Shown piece after piece: positions 1 through 8,362 of a stretch of DNA of 64,000 nucleotides. Numbering within the stretch: the stretch's first letter is position 1; the number at the start of each line of letters is the position of its first letter. The stretch is from Thermalbibacter longus (GTDB taxonomy: Bacteria > Chloroflexota > Chloroflexia > Thermomicrobiales > Thermomicrobiaceae). The stretch is taken from assembly GCF_023806485.1 (NCBI RefSeq), contig NZ_JAMSLR010000007.1, forward strand, positions 1 to 64,000, given 5' to 3'. The notes under the pieces are model-generated. The model made no database searches. It saw only the letters and a list, made by a program, of their open reading frames with translations, and had not been told where the DNA came from. The translations under genes were made by a program, and so were the position numbers.

Positions 1-372
1 CACCACCGAGACGTCCGCCGGCAGGCGATCGGACAGCTCCTCGAAGAACTGGAACTTATCACAGAAGCTGCTTACCGCTCCGGGGCAGTGCTGCTCCAGC
101 CAGTCGGCGATCTCCGGCAGCGTGTCGAAGGTGTGCGCCTCCAGGTGGTCGCGCTCGCCCGTCCAGTTGGAGAGGCGCTGCTCGTAGAGCACGTACTGGG
201 AGAGATCGGCCACCAGGTAGAGCACGAGCGCCGTCCAGCGGCCGGGATCGCCGGAGTAGCGCGGGTGCGCGCGGTCGGGGCTGGTCTCCCAGCGCCACAC
301 TTCGCGGCCGCGGAACGTGAGCGGGCGGCGGCCCGTCCGTTCCAAGATGATCTCCTTCATGACGTCGTTCAT
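1..372 (-). CDS. Hypothetical protein, partial (C-terminus outside window), EXLDI-like
   Basis: The frame is open for all 124 codons from an ATG at 372 to the window edge, so the end of the protein is missing. A good ribosome binding site (GGAAGGGAG) lies just before the ATG. The protein starts MNDVMKEIILERTG and is rich in Trp, Tyr and acidic residues, with no membrane segment. The order of motifs GREVWRW, then YVLYEQRLSNWTGE, then LEAHTFDTLPEI resembles, from memory, the EXLDI family of small proteins found on mobile elements. That is only a likeness, because the family's signature C-terminal tail is not in view. It is divergent from the excisionase-like gene and probably belongs to the same mobile element. 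Function unknown. Confidence 0.6.
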   Translation of the reverse strand, partial: MNDVMKEIILERTGRRPLTFRGREVWRWETSPDRAHPRYSGDPGRWTALVLYLVADLSQYVLYEQRLSNWTGERDHLEAHTFDTLPEIADWLEQHCPGAVSSFCDKFQFFEELSDRLPADVSVV

Positions 373-457
373 GACTCGCTCCCTTCCAGCATGCTCCAGT
401 GGAACCCCAGGGACGCTGCTCGAGGTGGCGACCGTGGCATCGGTGACTCCGCTCCGG

Positions 458-486
458 TTGTCTCTGTCATTCTCTGTGTGTATCAT
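458..486 (+). promoter_or_regulatory. Possible opposing promoter for the excisionase gene
   Basis: On the plus strand TTGTCT (458-463), a 17-nt spacer and TATCAT (481-486) form a fair promoter. Its -10 overlaps the -10 of the minus-strand promoter, so the two could not be occupied at once. The geometry would suit a phage-like switch controlled by the small HTH protein. This is inference from sequence only. Confidence 0.35.
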
Positions 487-510
487 AGTGTCAATGACTG
501 TCTGTGTCAA
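482..510 (-). promoter_or_regulatory. Consensus sigma-A promoter for the leftmost gene
   Basis: On the minus strand a perfect -35 TTGACA (505-510) is followed by a 17-nt spacer and a -10 TATGAT (482-487). The transcript would start near 475, giving about 100 nt of leader before the ATG at 372. A second TTGACA lies in the spacer at 489-494, 16 bp from the first, which could be part of a repressor site. Confidence 0.7.
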
Positions 511-562
511 CAGGTACGTAGCGGTCTCGCGTCGTCTTCGTGCTAAGATCGGGGAGATAGGG

Positions 563-784
563 ATGACGGCAGTCATCGAGAGGCAGACGGTGAAAGAGCG
601 ACTAGTCACCGTCAAGCAGGCGGCAGACATGCTGCAGCTCAAGCCGGCGACGATCCGCACCTGGATACGCCAGGGGAAGATTCGTGCCGTGTATCTCGGC
701 TCAGACGCGGCTGGCTACCGTATCCCGCTGTCGGAGATCGAGCGGCTGCTCCGGCTGCCAGAGCCGCCGGAAGAAGAGGAGTGA
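563..784 (+). CDS. Excisionase-like HTH DNA-binding protein
   Basis: This 73-residue protein has a winged-helix fold of the MerR/excisionase (HTH_17) type. The segment VTVKQAADMLQLKPATIRTW (about residues 15-34) is the helix-turn-helix. It is followed by the short wing GSDAAGYRIPLSEIERLL and an acidic tail of Pro and Glu. The ATG at 563 was chosen over an upstream in-frame extension because GGGGAGATAGG precedes it and the HTH begins soon after. Such proteins act as recombination directionality factors or small repressors. Its position 66 bp before a large serine recombinase suggests it controls excision or recombinase expression. Confidence 0.75.
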   Translation: MTAVIERQTVKERLVTVKQAADMLQLKPATIRTWIRQGKIRAVYLGSDAAGYRIPLSEIERLLRLPEPPEEEE

Positions 785-790
785 AGGAAG

Positions 791-831
791 AACGCCCCGC
801 GCCTAGGCTGAGGCGGCCAACGCGGGGCGTT
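791..831. repeat. Perfect 11-bp inverted repeat before the recombinase gene
   Basis: AACGCCCCGCG (791-801) and its exact complement CGCGGGGCGTT (821-831) enclose a 19-nt loop. The element lies between the excisionase stop and the recombinase start. It could be a transcription attenuator, or part of the attachment or regulatory region of the element. No T-run follows on the plus strand. Confidence 0.6.
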
Positions 832-850
832 GAGCAGAGAGGAATCTGCC

Positions 851-2386
851 ATGAGTGTACCACGTGCTGCGATCTATACCCGTGTCTCAAGCGACCTGCA
901 AGAGGACAACTACTCGCTCCCGACCCAGGAAGCCGCCTGCCGCCAGTACTGCGACCAGCACGGCTACCAGGTAGTCGGCGTCTTCAGCGACGTGCACACC
1001 GGAGCCCAGTACCGCGAGCGGCCGGGGCTCTCCCAGCTCCGCGAGCTCATGCGCCAGAGGGCCCTCGACGTGGTGGTGTGCTACGCCGTCGATCGGCTGA
1101 GCCGCAACCAGGCGCACCTGTACATCCTGGTTGAGGAGCTGGCCGACCACGGCTGCCGGCTGGAGTTCGTCACCGAGCGCTTCGAGGATACGGCGGTCGG
1201 GCGCTTCATCCTGGCGGCCAAGTCGTTCGCCGCCGAGATCGAACGGGAGAAGATCGCCGAGCGCACCATGCGCGGCCGCTTGGCACGCGCCGAGGCTGGC
1301 AAACTCATGTCGCCGGTGCCGCTCTACGGCTACCGCTGGGCGGACGCCGAGAAGACGCGCTACGAGCCCGATCCGGAGACTGCTCCGATCGTGCGGCGGA
1401 TCTTCGCGCTGGCGCTCCAAGGCCAGGGTGTGACGGCGATCGCCAATATGCTGACTGCCGAGGGCATCCCGACGCCATACGGCAGAGCCCAGTGGTCGCT
1501 GACGACCGTCTGGCGCATCCTCACCAACCGCACCTACACCGGCCAGGCCCGCGCCTTTACCTGGAGGCGTGGGAACAGCGGCAAGCGGAGCTACCGCCGC
1601 GACTGGGACGCCGGCATCGCCCTGCCGCCCGACGTCGTGCCGGCGCTGGTCGATCCGGAGACGTTTGCCGCCGTGCAGGAACGGCTGCGACTCAACCGGC
1701 TGCGCTCCGCGCGCCGCAACCGCTCGCCTGAGCTCTGGCTGCTGCGTGGTGGCTACGCACGCTGCGGCGTCTGCGGCGCCACCATGACCGCCTGCCATAT
1801 CCACGGCGCGCCAGGGTACCGCTGCGCCAACCGTACCCGGCATCCCGATAGCATCGCCCGGCCGGGGATCACCGCGGACGAGCTGGACGCCATTGCCTGG
1901 CGGGCCGTGCACGCGGCGATGGAGCGTGACGACGTGCTCCAGCATGGCATGGAGCTGGTACTGAGCCAGCAGCCGTCTGAGCACGAGCTGGCCGGCATCG
2001 AGCGCGTCGTGAGCCAGCTCAAGCGCCAACAAGCCAACCTGGCTAAGGCCATCGCGCTGGCGTCCGACGACACCGCACTGGGGACGCTGATGGCCGAGCT
2101 CGAGCGCGTGGCGCAACGGTTACGGGAGCTGGAGGCGGAGCGCGACACGCTGGTGAAGCAGGCCCGGGCGTGGGAGCGTAAGCGTAGCCAGCTCCAGGAA
2201 CTGACCCGCTGGCGACGCCAGGTGGCAGCGTACCTCGACCAGATGGGCTACCGCGAGCGGCGCTGGCTGCTGGATCTCCTGGGGCTCGTAGCGCACGTCT
2301 ATCCGGCAGGTGACGCTGAGCACGACCGCGTGGAGATCAGCATGGCACTGCCACTGGCCGGAGACTTTGATTTACAGACGTCTTGA
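851..2386 (+). CDS. Large serine site-specific recombinase (integrase/resolvase)
   Basis: This 511-residue protein catalyses DNA integration or excision by a serine nucleophile. The N-terminal resolvase domain (about 1-150) carries YTRVSS, where Ser13 is the expected nucleophile, and the conserved DRLSRN segment. A recombinase domain follows (about 165-275, including GYRW and EGIPTPYGRAQWS). Next comes a zinc-ribbon-like section with CGVCG and a later Cys, then a charged coiled coil and a C-terminal segment. The ATG at 851 has AGAGAGGAA upstream; a TTG at 830 is a less likely start. The gene seems complete and intact. It points toward the sugar ABC genes, with only 50 bp to the ATPase stop on the other strand, so one end of the mobile element probably lies there. 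Confidence 0.92.
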   Translation: MSVPRAAIYTRVSSDLQEDNYSLPTQEAACRQYCDQHGYQVVGVFSDVHTGAQYRERPGLSQLRELMRQRALDVVVCYAVDRLSRNQAHLYILVEELADHGCRLEFVTERFEDTAVGRFILAAKSFAAEIEREKIAERTMRGRLARAEAGKLMSPVPLYGYRWADAEKTRYEPDPETAPIVRRIFALALQGQGVTAIANMLTAEGIPTPYGRAQWSLTTVWRILTNRTYTGQARAFTWRRGNSGKRSYRRDWDAGIALPPDVVPALVDPETFAAVQERLRLNRLRSARRNRSPELWLLRGGYARCGVCGATMTACHIHGAPGYRCANRTRHPDSIARPGITADELDAIAWRAVHAAMERDDVLQHGMELVLSQQPSEHELAGIERVVSQLKRQQANLAKAIALASDDTALGTLMAELERVAQRLRELEAERDTLVKQARAWERKRSQLQELTRWRRQVAAYLDQMGYRERRWLLDLLGLVAHVYPAGDAEHDRVEISMALPLAGDFDLQTS

Positions 2387-2436
2387 CGTCGGTGATGCGC
2401 ACGCCGCCTCCTTCCGTTCCGAAATCCAGTCTCTGC

Positions 2437-3951
2437 CTACCCGACCAACGCTTGCTCGCCGGTCGCAGCCGCCAGGATCCGCTCTTCGGTCGCCTCACCG
2501 TGAGGGAACTCGGCCACGATGCGTCCCTGTCTCATCACCAGGACGCGATGGCTCATCGCCAGGATCTCCGGCAGCTCCGAGGAGATCATCAGGATGCCGA
2601 CGCCCTCGCGGGCAAGCTGCGCTACGATGGCGTGAACCTCGGCTTTGGCCCCCACGTCGATCCCGCGGGTCGGCTCATCGAGAATTAACACCTTCGGGTC
2701 GGTGGCCAGCCAGCGGGCTAAGACCACCTTTTGCTGATTGCCGCCGCTAAGGTTTACGACGCGCTGCTCTGGCGAGGGGGTGCGAATCCGCAGCCGCTCG
2801 ATGTACTGGCCTACCAGGGCACGCTCGCGCCTCCGCGAGGGGAAGCCGAGACGGGCGAGGCGGGGCAACGTAGGCAGCGTCATGTTCTCGCGGACGGTCA
2901 GGATCAAGACCAGACCCTGGAGCTTGCGGTCTTCCGGCACCAGGCCGATCCCGAGCTCGACCGCGTCGCGGGGCGAGCGGATCGTCACCGGACGGCCGTC
3001 CAGCAGAATCTCGCCACTGTCGTAGGGATCGACCCCGAAGAGGCACCGTGCTAGCTCGGTGCGCCCCGAGCCGACCAGGCCCGCCAAGCCTACGATCTCC
3101 CCCGCGCGCACGGTCAGGCTCACGTCATGCAGCACTCCCGCCCGACGCAGCCCGCGCACCTCCAGTCGCACCGGCCCTGGATCTCCCTTCTCGGGGGCAA
3201 AGAGGCTGCCCAGCTCGCGCCCGACCATCATCCTGATCAAGCCTTCGCGAGTCGCTTCCTCGATCGGGAGCGTGCCCACTAGCTTGCCGTCGCGCAGCAC
3301 CGTCACCCGCTGGGCGATGGCGAACACCTCCTCTAGACGGTGAGAGATGTAGATGACAGCCACGCCCTTCGCCTGTAGCCCGCGGATGATCTCGAACAGC
3401 TTCTCGGTCTCCTGCAGCGAGAGCGCGCTGGTCGGCTCATCGAGGATCAGCACGCGCACGTTCTGCGAGAGCGCGCGGGCGATCTCGACCATCTGCTTCT
3501 GCGCGACGCTGAGGCGAGACATAGGGGTGCGCGGGTCGATAGGCGCGCCGACGCGCTCGAGCAGTTCGGCCGTGCGTCGCCAGACCTCCGGCCAGTCCAC
3601 CGCGATGGGCAGGCCTGGCCGGCGGGGCAAGCGGCCGAGGAGGACATTCTCCCCTACCGTCAGGTTGTCGATCGGACTCAGCTCCTGGTAGATGATCGCG
3701 ATGCCCAGCTCCAGCGCCTGGCGCGGATCCGCGAACTCAACTGGCCGGCCATCGAGCAGGATCTGCCCCTCGTCCGGCTGGAGCGCTCCCGAAAGGATCT
3801 TCATCAGCGTCGACTTGCCGGCGCCGTTCTCGCCGACGACCGCTAGTACCTCGCCCGGAAACACGGTGATCGAGACGTCGTCGAGTGCCAGCACGCCGGG
3901 GAAGCGCTTGCGAATGTTCCTAGCCTCCAGGACTGGTCTTGCTCCCGCCAT
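2437..3951 (-). CDS. Sugar ABC transporter ATPase (RbsA/MglA type, two nucleotide-binding domains)
   Basis: This 504-residue cytoplasmic ATPase powers import of a monosaccharide or similar compound. It has two ABC domains in tandem, as in RbsA and MglA. The first has a standard Walker A, GENGAGKST (about 40-48), the family's degenerate signature LSVAQKQ (about 147) and Walker B LILDEPTSAL. The second has the usual degenerate Walker A GLVGSGRTE but good LSGGNQQKV and LILDEPTRGID. Length is normal. An ATG at 3951 is preferred to a TTG two codons upstream. It follows the binding-protein gene by 57 bp in the same direction. A permease gene normally comes with this pair, but none is present here. 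Confidence 0.93.
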   Translation of the reverse strand: MAGARPVLEARNIRKRFPGVLALDDVSITVFPGEVLAVVGENGAGKSTLMKILSGALQPDEGQILLDGRPVEFADPRQALELGIAIIYQELSPIDNLTVGENVLLGRLPRRPGLPIAVDWPEVWRRTAELLERVGAPIDPRTPMSRLSVAQKQMVEIARALSQNVRVLILDEPTSALSLQETEKLFEIIRGLQAKGVAVIYISHRLEEVFAIAQRVTVLRDGKLVGTLPIEEATREGLIRMMVGRELGSLFAPEKGDPGPVRLEVRGLRRAGVLHDVSLTVRAGEIVGLAGLVGSGRTELARCLFGVDPYDSGEILLDGRPVTIRSPRDAVELGIGLVPEDRKLQGLVLILTVRENMTLPTLPRLARLGFPSRRRERALVGQYIERLRIRTPSPEQRVVNLSGGNQQKVVLARWLATDPKVLILDEPTRGIDVGAKAEVHAIVAQLAREGVGILMISSELPEILAMSHRVLVMRQGRIVAEFPHGEATEERILAAATGEQALVG

Positions 3952-4008
3952 CCCCAATGTCCAGCTAATCTCGCGGGCCGGGTCATCTCAACCCGGCCCG
4001 CTCCGGCA

Positions 4009-5109
4009 CTACTTGGTGTAGCTGTTCAGGTTGTCCTTAGTGACCACGGTGACGCCGGTGTCGATGTTCTCGAACGGCGGCTTGGCCTTACCCGTCAAAA
4101 TATCGTAGGCCCACTGCACGGTGAGCACGCCCATCTGCACTGGGCGCTGGACCATGGTCGCCTGGATGATCCCCTCCTCGATGGCGCGTTTGGTCTCCTC
4201 CAGGTCATCGAACGCGACGATCTTGAGTTTGCCGATACGATCCTGGAACTCGGGCGACTTCAGCACCTGGGCCAGCGTGGGGCCACCGGTCGCGCTGACG
4301 CAGGCGATGCCGTTCAGATCCGGGTGAGCGCGCAGCATCGCCTCGCTGACGCTGAGCCCCTTCTGCAGGTCATCGTCGGTCGCCTGGGTATCCACGACCT
4401 CGATGTTGGGGCCGATGCCCTCCTTGAGCCCCTCGATGCGCTGGTTGAGGTTGAGCGCGCCCAGCCCACCGGTGATGATGCCGATCTTGCCCGTACCGCC
4501 AAGCAGCTCGGCCAGCGTCTCCCCCTGAGTCTTGCCCGCCGCCTTGTTGTCCGTACCGATGTACATGACGCGCTCGCTCTCGGGAGAGTCGGCATCGAAG
4601 GTCATCATCAGGATACCGCGGCTCATCCCCTCGGCAATGACCGGCTCTACCGACTTCGGCTCGTTCGGCGAGATCGAGATGGCGTGAACCTGCTTCGCGA
4701 TCAGATCCTCGATCATCTGCACCTGGATCGCGGGGTCCGCCGTCTGCGGCGCCACCCACTGGAAGTCGACGCCCAACTCCTCGGCCTTCTGCGCGGCGCC
4801 CTGGCGCACGTCCTCGAAGAAGGGATGCACCAGCTTGGGTACCAGGGCAATGGTGATCTTCGTGCCGGGTGCGACAGTCGGCACTGGGCTCTCAGCGGTC
4901 TCGGCCGGTGTCGTGGCGGCTGCCGGGGTAGCCGCTGCCGCGCGGGTGGGGGTAGGAGACGCGGCGGGAGCCTGCGCTGGCGCTGTCGGCGCAGCCGCCT
5001 CCTGCCGGCAGGCACTGAGGATCGCCAGCGAGGCCGAGCCGAGGGCGAGGGAACTGAGAGCCTGTCGTCGGGTCAACCGTTTCTGCCAGAAGTCGATCGA
5101 TCGCGCCAT
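4009..5109 (-). CDS. Sugar ABC transporter substrate-binding lipoprotein
   Basis: This 366-residue protein is the extracytoplasmic binding protein of a sugar importer of the RbsB type (periplasmic binding protein domain, from about residue 90). The N-terminus has TRRQAL, a twin-arginine-like motif, then a hydrophobic stretch and the lipobox LSAC, so it should be a lipid-anchored protein. A Pro/Ala/Thr linker follows. The body shows typical features such as ISPNEP and the hinge region with GIACVSATGG. The start has a strong ribosome site (GGAGGAG). It lies directly upstream of the ATPase in one operon, with the IclR gene behind it. The ligand cannot be told from sequence. Confidence 0.9.
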   Translation of the reverse strand: MARSIDFWQKRLTRRQALSSLALGSASLAILSACRQEAAAPTAPAQAPAASPTPTRAAAATPAAATTPAETAESPVPTVAPGTKITIALVPKLVHPFFEDVRQGAAQKAEELGVDFQWVAPQTADPAIQVQMIEDLIAKQVHAISISPNEPKSVEPVIAEGMSRGILMMTFDADSPESERVMYIGTDNKAAGKTQGETLAELLGGTGKIGIITGGLGALNLNQRIEGLKEGIGPNIEVVDTQATDDDLQKGLSVSEAMLRAHPDLNGIACVSATGGPTLAQVLKSPEFQDRIGKLKIVAFDDLEETKRAIEEGIIQATMVQRPVQMGVLTVQWAYDILTGKAKPPFENIDTGVTVVTKDNLNSYTK

Positions 5110-5183
5110 AGGTCTCCTCCTTCACGGGTCACCACCTGCACTAGGCTCATCGAGCAGTCCCACCCAACGTCCCGCCTCGCGCT

Positions 5184-6029
5184 TCACCTCCCCTCGCGGG
5201 CGGCATCGCCACGATGCCAGGGTGGAGGTTCCAGCACTCTCTCCGGATCAACGACCGTGCCCCGGTATCCGAGCCGGCGGGAGAGCTCGCCGGCACCGAC
5301 GCGCACCAACCGGGCCAGCTCGCGGAAGCGTTCCGGCGTATCGCGGACGATGGGGAAGGAGATGCTCATTGCGGCAACGAGCTGCCCTCGGTGGTCGTGG
5401 ATCGGGGCTGCCACGCAGCGCGCGTCGGCATTCGACTCGCAGTTGTCGTAGGCTACCCCACGCCGCCTGATGGCCGCGAGCTCGCGGCGCAGCGCGTCGA
5501 GTTCCGTGATGCTGTTCGCCGTCAGCGCCGGGAGCCGGTCGATGCCGCGATAGCGTTCGGCGAGCTCCGCGTCGGGGAGGCCGGAGAGCAGCATCTTGCC
5601 GACGGCCGTGCAGTGAGCCGGCAGTCGCCGGCCGATGGCTGAGACCAGGCGGACGGCGTTGGTACTGTCTACCTTGGCGATATAGAAGACCTCGGTACCG
5701 TCGAGCACCGCGATGTGGACAGTCTCGTCGCAGGCTGCAGCGATGCGCCGGGCCACCTCCTGGCCCTCGCGAGCGAGATCCAGCGTCGCGGCATAGGCGT
5801 TCCCCAGCTCGAAGACCTTGACATCGAGGGCGAAGCGGTGCGGATGGTCCTCGAGCGCGCGCAGGTAGCGCCGGGCAACCAGCGTCCCGACCAGCTCATG
5901 AACGGTGCTGCGCGGCAGCTCGAGCGCGCGGGCGATCTCCGGCACGGAGAGCGACTCCGGCTGCGGCGTGCGGAGAAACAGCTCCAGGATATCGAACGCT
6001 CGGTCGACGGCAGGGACTCGTCGCGGCAT
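5184..6029 (-). CDS. IclR-family transcriptional regulator
   Basis: The 281-residue protein has an N-terminal winged helix (SVPEIARALELPRSTVHEL, about 26-44) and a C-terminal effector domain with VHIAVLDGTEVFYIAKVDS, AHCTAVGKMLLSG and the CVAAPIHDHRG segment, all characteristic of IclR. The ATG at 6029 was chosen because the family's start normally lies just before the helix; a longer open frame reaches 6107 and would overlap the -35 box. It is the first gene of a likely operon with the binding protein and ATPase, so it probably controls sugar uptake in response to the substrate. Confidence 0.9.
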   Translation of the reverse strand: MPRRVPAVDRAFDILELFLRTPQPESLSVPEIARALELPRSTVHELVGTLVARRYLRALEDHPHRFALDVKVFELGNAYAATLDLAREGQEVARRIAAACDETVHIAVLDGTEVFYIAKVDSTNAVRLVSAIGRRLPAHCTAVGKMLLSGLPDAELAERYRGIDRLPALTANSITELDALRRELAAIRRRGVAYDNCESNADARCVAAPIHDHRGQLVAAMSISFPIVRDTPERFRELARLVRVGAGELSRRLGYRGTVVDPERVLEPPPWHRGDAAREGR

Positions 6030-6040
6030 CCGTCTTGTCC

Positions 6041-6112
6041 GATATTTCAGACAGTATCCGAGATATCGATCGATCCGGACACAGTCTAGCGGCCCACCCG
6101 AGGACATGTCAA
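6041..6112 (-). promoter_or_regulatory. Promoter and possible operator for the IclR-sugar ABC operon
   Basis: On the minus strand TTGACA (6107-6112), an 18-nt spacer and TAGACT (6083-6088) form a near-consensus promoter. Just downstream of the predicted start lies an imperfect dyad, GATATTTCAGACAGTATC (6041-6058), and a run of GATATCGATCGATC. This placement suits autoregulation by the IclR protein. The operator role is inference. Confidence 0.6.
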
Positions 6113-6538
6113 GCCCTCAGGGCGAACCACGCTTGGGACATCGACCAGCCGGGTCAAGGCGAGAGGGAAAGCAGGTGAGACGATCAGAGCAACTCGGAGC
6201 CAGCCCGATCAGCGGGAACCCGGCGCCCCGCTCACGTGTCTTGAGGGCAGCAAGGACAGGGCGCTCATTGGCAGTACGCCACCCCAGCCTGGGACGCGGT
6301 GATCCAGCGCACCCTGACCGAGCACAGTGTTGTCTTGCCGGGAGCGAGCACGGCTGAGAGCGCGCCAGCGATGCGCTCGGTACCCGCCCCAATGCCCACC
6401 TGGACTGGACCATGGCTCTGGGACGTCACCCTACCGTCTAGCGGGCCGATCGCCGCGACTGGCTGGGTAACCTGGCGTGATCGCCGACAGAAGCAACCCG
6501 AGCGCGATATCCACTGAGCACGAGCGCAGCCAGCGGCC
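6113..6538. other. Intergenic region without a convincing gene
   Basis: About 425 bp between the IclR promoter and the ECF ATPase stop. Short open frames on both strands lack ribosome sites, normal codon use and any recognisable family. A stretch around 6250-6510 could be a decayed coding fragment, but I recognise nothing in it. Confidence 0.5.
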
Positions 6539-8362
6539 TCAGCCAGGCGGAACCGAGGCAGCGGGTCGATCCGACGGCCCCGCCCCGAGGCCGGTCCAGT
6601 ACTCGATGAATTCGCCAGGCGTCAGGGGATCAGCAGAGAGGCCAAGGGCGCGCGCCAGCCGGAGCGTCGACGGCGGCTCCAGCCCAGCCTGCCCGAGCAG
6701 CTCCGGCTGTGCGAAGACCGCCCGCGCTGAACCGGCGGCCAGCACCGCGCCGCGTGCCAGCACGACCACTCGAGGACAGTAGCTCGCGACGAACTCCATG
6801 TCGTGGGTGATCACGATGACCAGCCGGCCTTCGGTCTGAAGCTCGCGGACCAGCCGGCCGATCCGCTCGACTCCCGGATGATCCTGGGCGATCGTCGGCT
6901 CGTCGAGGATCAGGATCGGAGTCTGCATGGCCAGCACGGAGGCCAGGGCCAGCATCTTGCGCTGCCCCAGGCTGAGGTCGTAGGGGTTCTCCTCGGCCAG
7001 CGACCCCAGTCCGACCCGCTCCAGCGCCTCGCGGGCCCGCCGCTCGGCCTCGCGTGGAGACAGGCCCAGGTTGAGCGCGCCGAACATCGCCTCCTCGAGC
7101 GCCCGGCTCTTGAAGAGCTGGTCGTCGGGATTCTGGAACACCAGCCCAACCCTCCGGGCGATCTGCGCCGCGGTCTGCGCGCGGATCGCCTGTCCATCGA
7201 TCAGGATCTCTCCGGACTGGGGACGGAGCAGCCCGGCGATCAGCTTGACCAGCGTGGTCTTGCCGGCCCCGTTCTCGCCGATGAGCGCAACCGGGCCGGC
7301 ACCCGCGGCTACGTACCCTTCAGGCGCAGCCCCTGGCTCGACACCGCCGAGGGCTAGGCTCAGCTCCTGGAAGACGCGGGTGCCGTCGGGATAGGCGAAG
7401 CTCACCCCCCGCAGAGCGATGCGCGGTACGGTCCTGCTCGTCGATAGTCGCGACTCCTCGCGGTCAGCCGGAGTGTCCATCGTCCGAACCGCCGGCTCGA
7501 ACGAGCCCGCCTTCGCTGCCAGCCGAGCGACGCGCAGGGCAGCCACGGTGTCTTCGATCCTCAGGGGGAGGGAACCGCTCGCCGAGCGGGCGCCCAGGCA
7601 AGCGGCGACGCGGATAGGGGCTGGGAGCGCCAGGCCGCAGGATTCGAGTTGGCCCGATTGCAGTACCTCCCCAGGAGGGCCCCAGGCCCGCACTCTGCCG
7701 TCTGCGAGCAGCAGGAGACGATCGGCGTGCTCCAGCAGCCGCTCCAGCTTGTGCTCGACCATCACCACTGTCAGGCCATCGGCACGCAGGCGGGCGATGC
7801 AGTCGAAGACCTCGCGCGTGCCGCTGGGGTCGAGCTGCGAGGTCGGCTCGTCGAGCACGAGCACGTCTGGGCGCTGGGCCAGCATGCAGGCGATGGCTAG
7901 GCGCTGGAGCTCCCCGCCGGAGAGGAGAAACGGGCTCTTCTCCCGCAGGTGGACTATACCCACCTGGTCCATTGCCCACTCGACCCGGCGACGCATCTCG
8001 CCCCTGGGCACGCCGAAGTTCTCCAGACCGAAGGCGACCTCCTCCTCGACCGTGAGCCGGGCGCCGGACAACTGGGTGAACGGGTTCTGGAAGACGAGGC
8101 CGGCCCGCCGTGCCAGCTCGTGCACCGGAGTACGGTTGACGTCCATGCCCGCCACCGTCACCCTGCCCTCGTACTGGCCGCGGAAGACCTGCGGCACCAG
8201 CCCGAGGAGCGCATAGCAGAGCGTCGACTTGCCGGCCAAGTTCGGCCCTACCACGCCGACGAGCTGGCCGGCCTCGACCGCGAACGAGACGTTTTCGAGG
8301 GCGTTCGCCTGCCCGGTGGGATAGCGGTAGGTGAGGCCTTCGACCTCGACGATAGGAGTCAC
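6539..8362 (-). CDS. ECF transporter energizing subunit, fused double ATPase
   Basis: This 607-residue protein joins two ECF-type ATPase domains that are separate EcfA1/EcfA2 proteins in many bacteria. Domain 1 has an unusual Walker A, GPNLAGKST (39-47, with Leu-Ala where Gly-Ala is usual), then FQNPFTQL, LSGGELQRL and LVLDEPTSQLDP. Domain 2 has GENGAGKTT (about 362-370), FQNPDDQLF, LSLGQRKML and LILDEPTIAQD. FQNP is typical of ECF and cobalt ATPases. The start is a GTG whose last bases overlap the EcfT stop (GTGA), indicating translational coupling. It drives uptake by the neighbouring T and S components at the membrane. Confidence 0.88.
   Translation of the reverse strand: MTPIVEVEGLTYRYPTGQANALENVSFAVEAGQLVGVVGPNLAGKSTLCYALLGLVPQVFRGQYEGRVTVAGMDVNRTPVHELARRAGLVFQNPFTQLSGARLTVEEEVAFGLENFGVPRGEMRRRVEWAMDQVGIVHLREKSPFLLSGGELQRLAIACMLAQRPDVLVLDEPTSQLDPSGTREVFDCIARLRADGLTVVMVEHKLERLLEHADRLLLLADGRVRAWGPPGEVLQSGQLESCGLALPAPIRVAACLGARSASGSLPLRIEDTVAALRVARLAAKAGSFEPAVRTMDTPADREESRLSTSRTVPRIALRGVSFAYPDGTRVFQELSLALGGVEPGAAPEGYVAAGAGPVALIGENGAGKTTLVKLIAGLLRPQSGEILIDGQAIRAQTAAQIARRVGLVFQNPDDQLFKSRALEEAMFGALNLGLSPREAERRAREALERVGLGSLAEENPYDLSLGQRKMLALASVLAMQTPILILDEPTIAQDHPGVERIGRLVRELQTEGRLVIVITHDMEFVASYCPRVVVLARGAVLAAGSARAVFAQPELLGQAGLEPPSTLRLARALGLSADPLTPGEFIEYWTGLGAGPSDRPAASVPPG

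Noticed and set aside
887-2116. Long antisense frame (409 codons) across the recombinase gene
   Set aside because: Its length is a side effect of high GC; it has no family motifs and the recombinase frame is clearly coding.
4324-5451. Long plus-strand frame opposite the sugar-binding protein
   Set aside because: It is a complement of a well-supported lipoprotein gene and the IclR gene, with no recognisable features.
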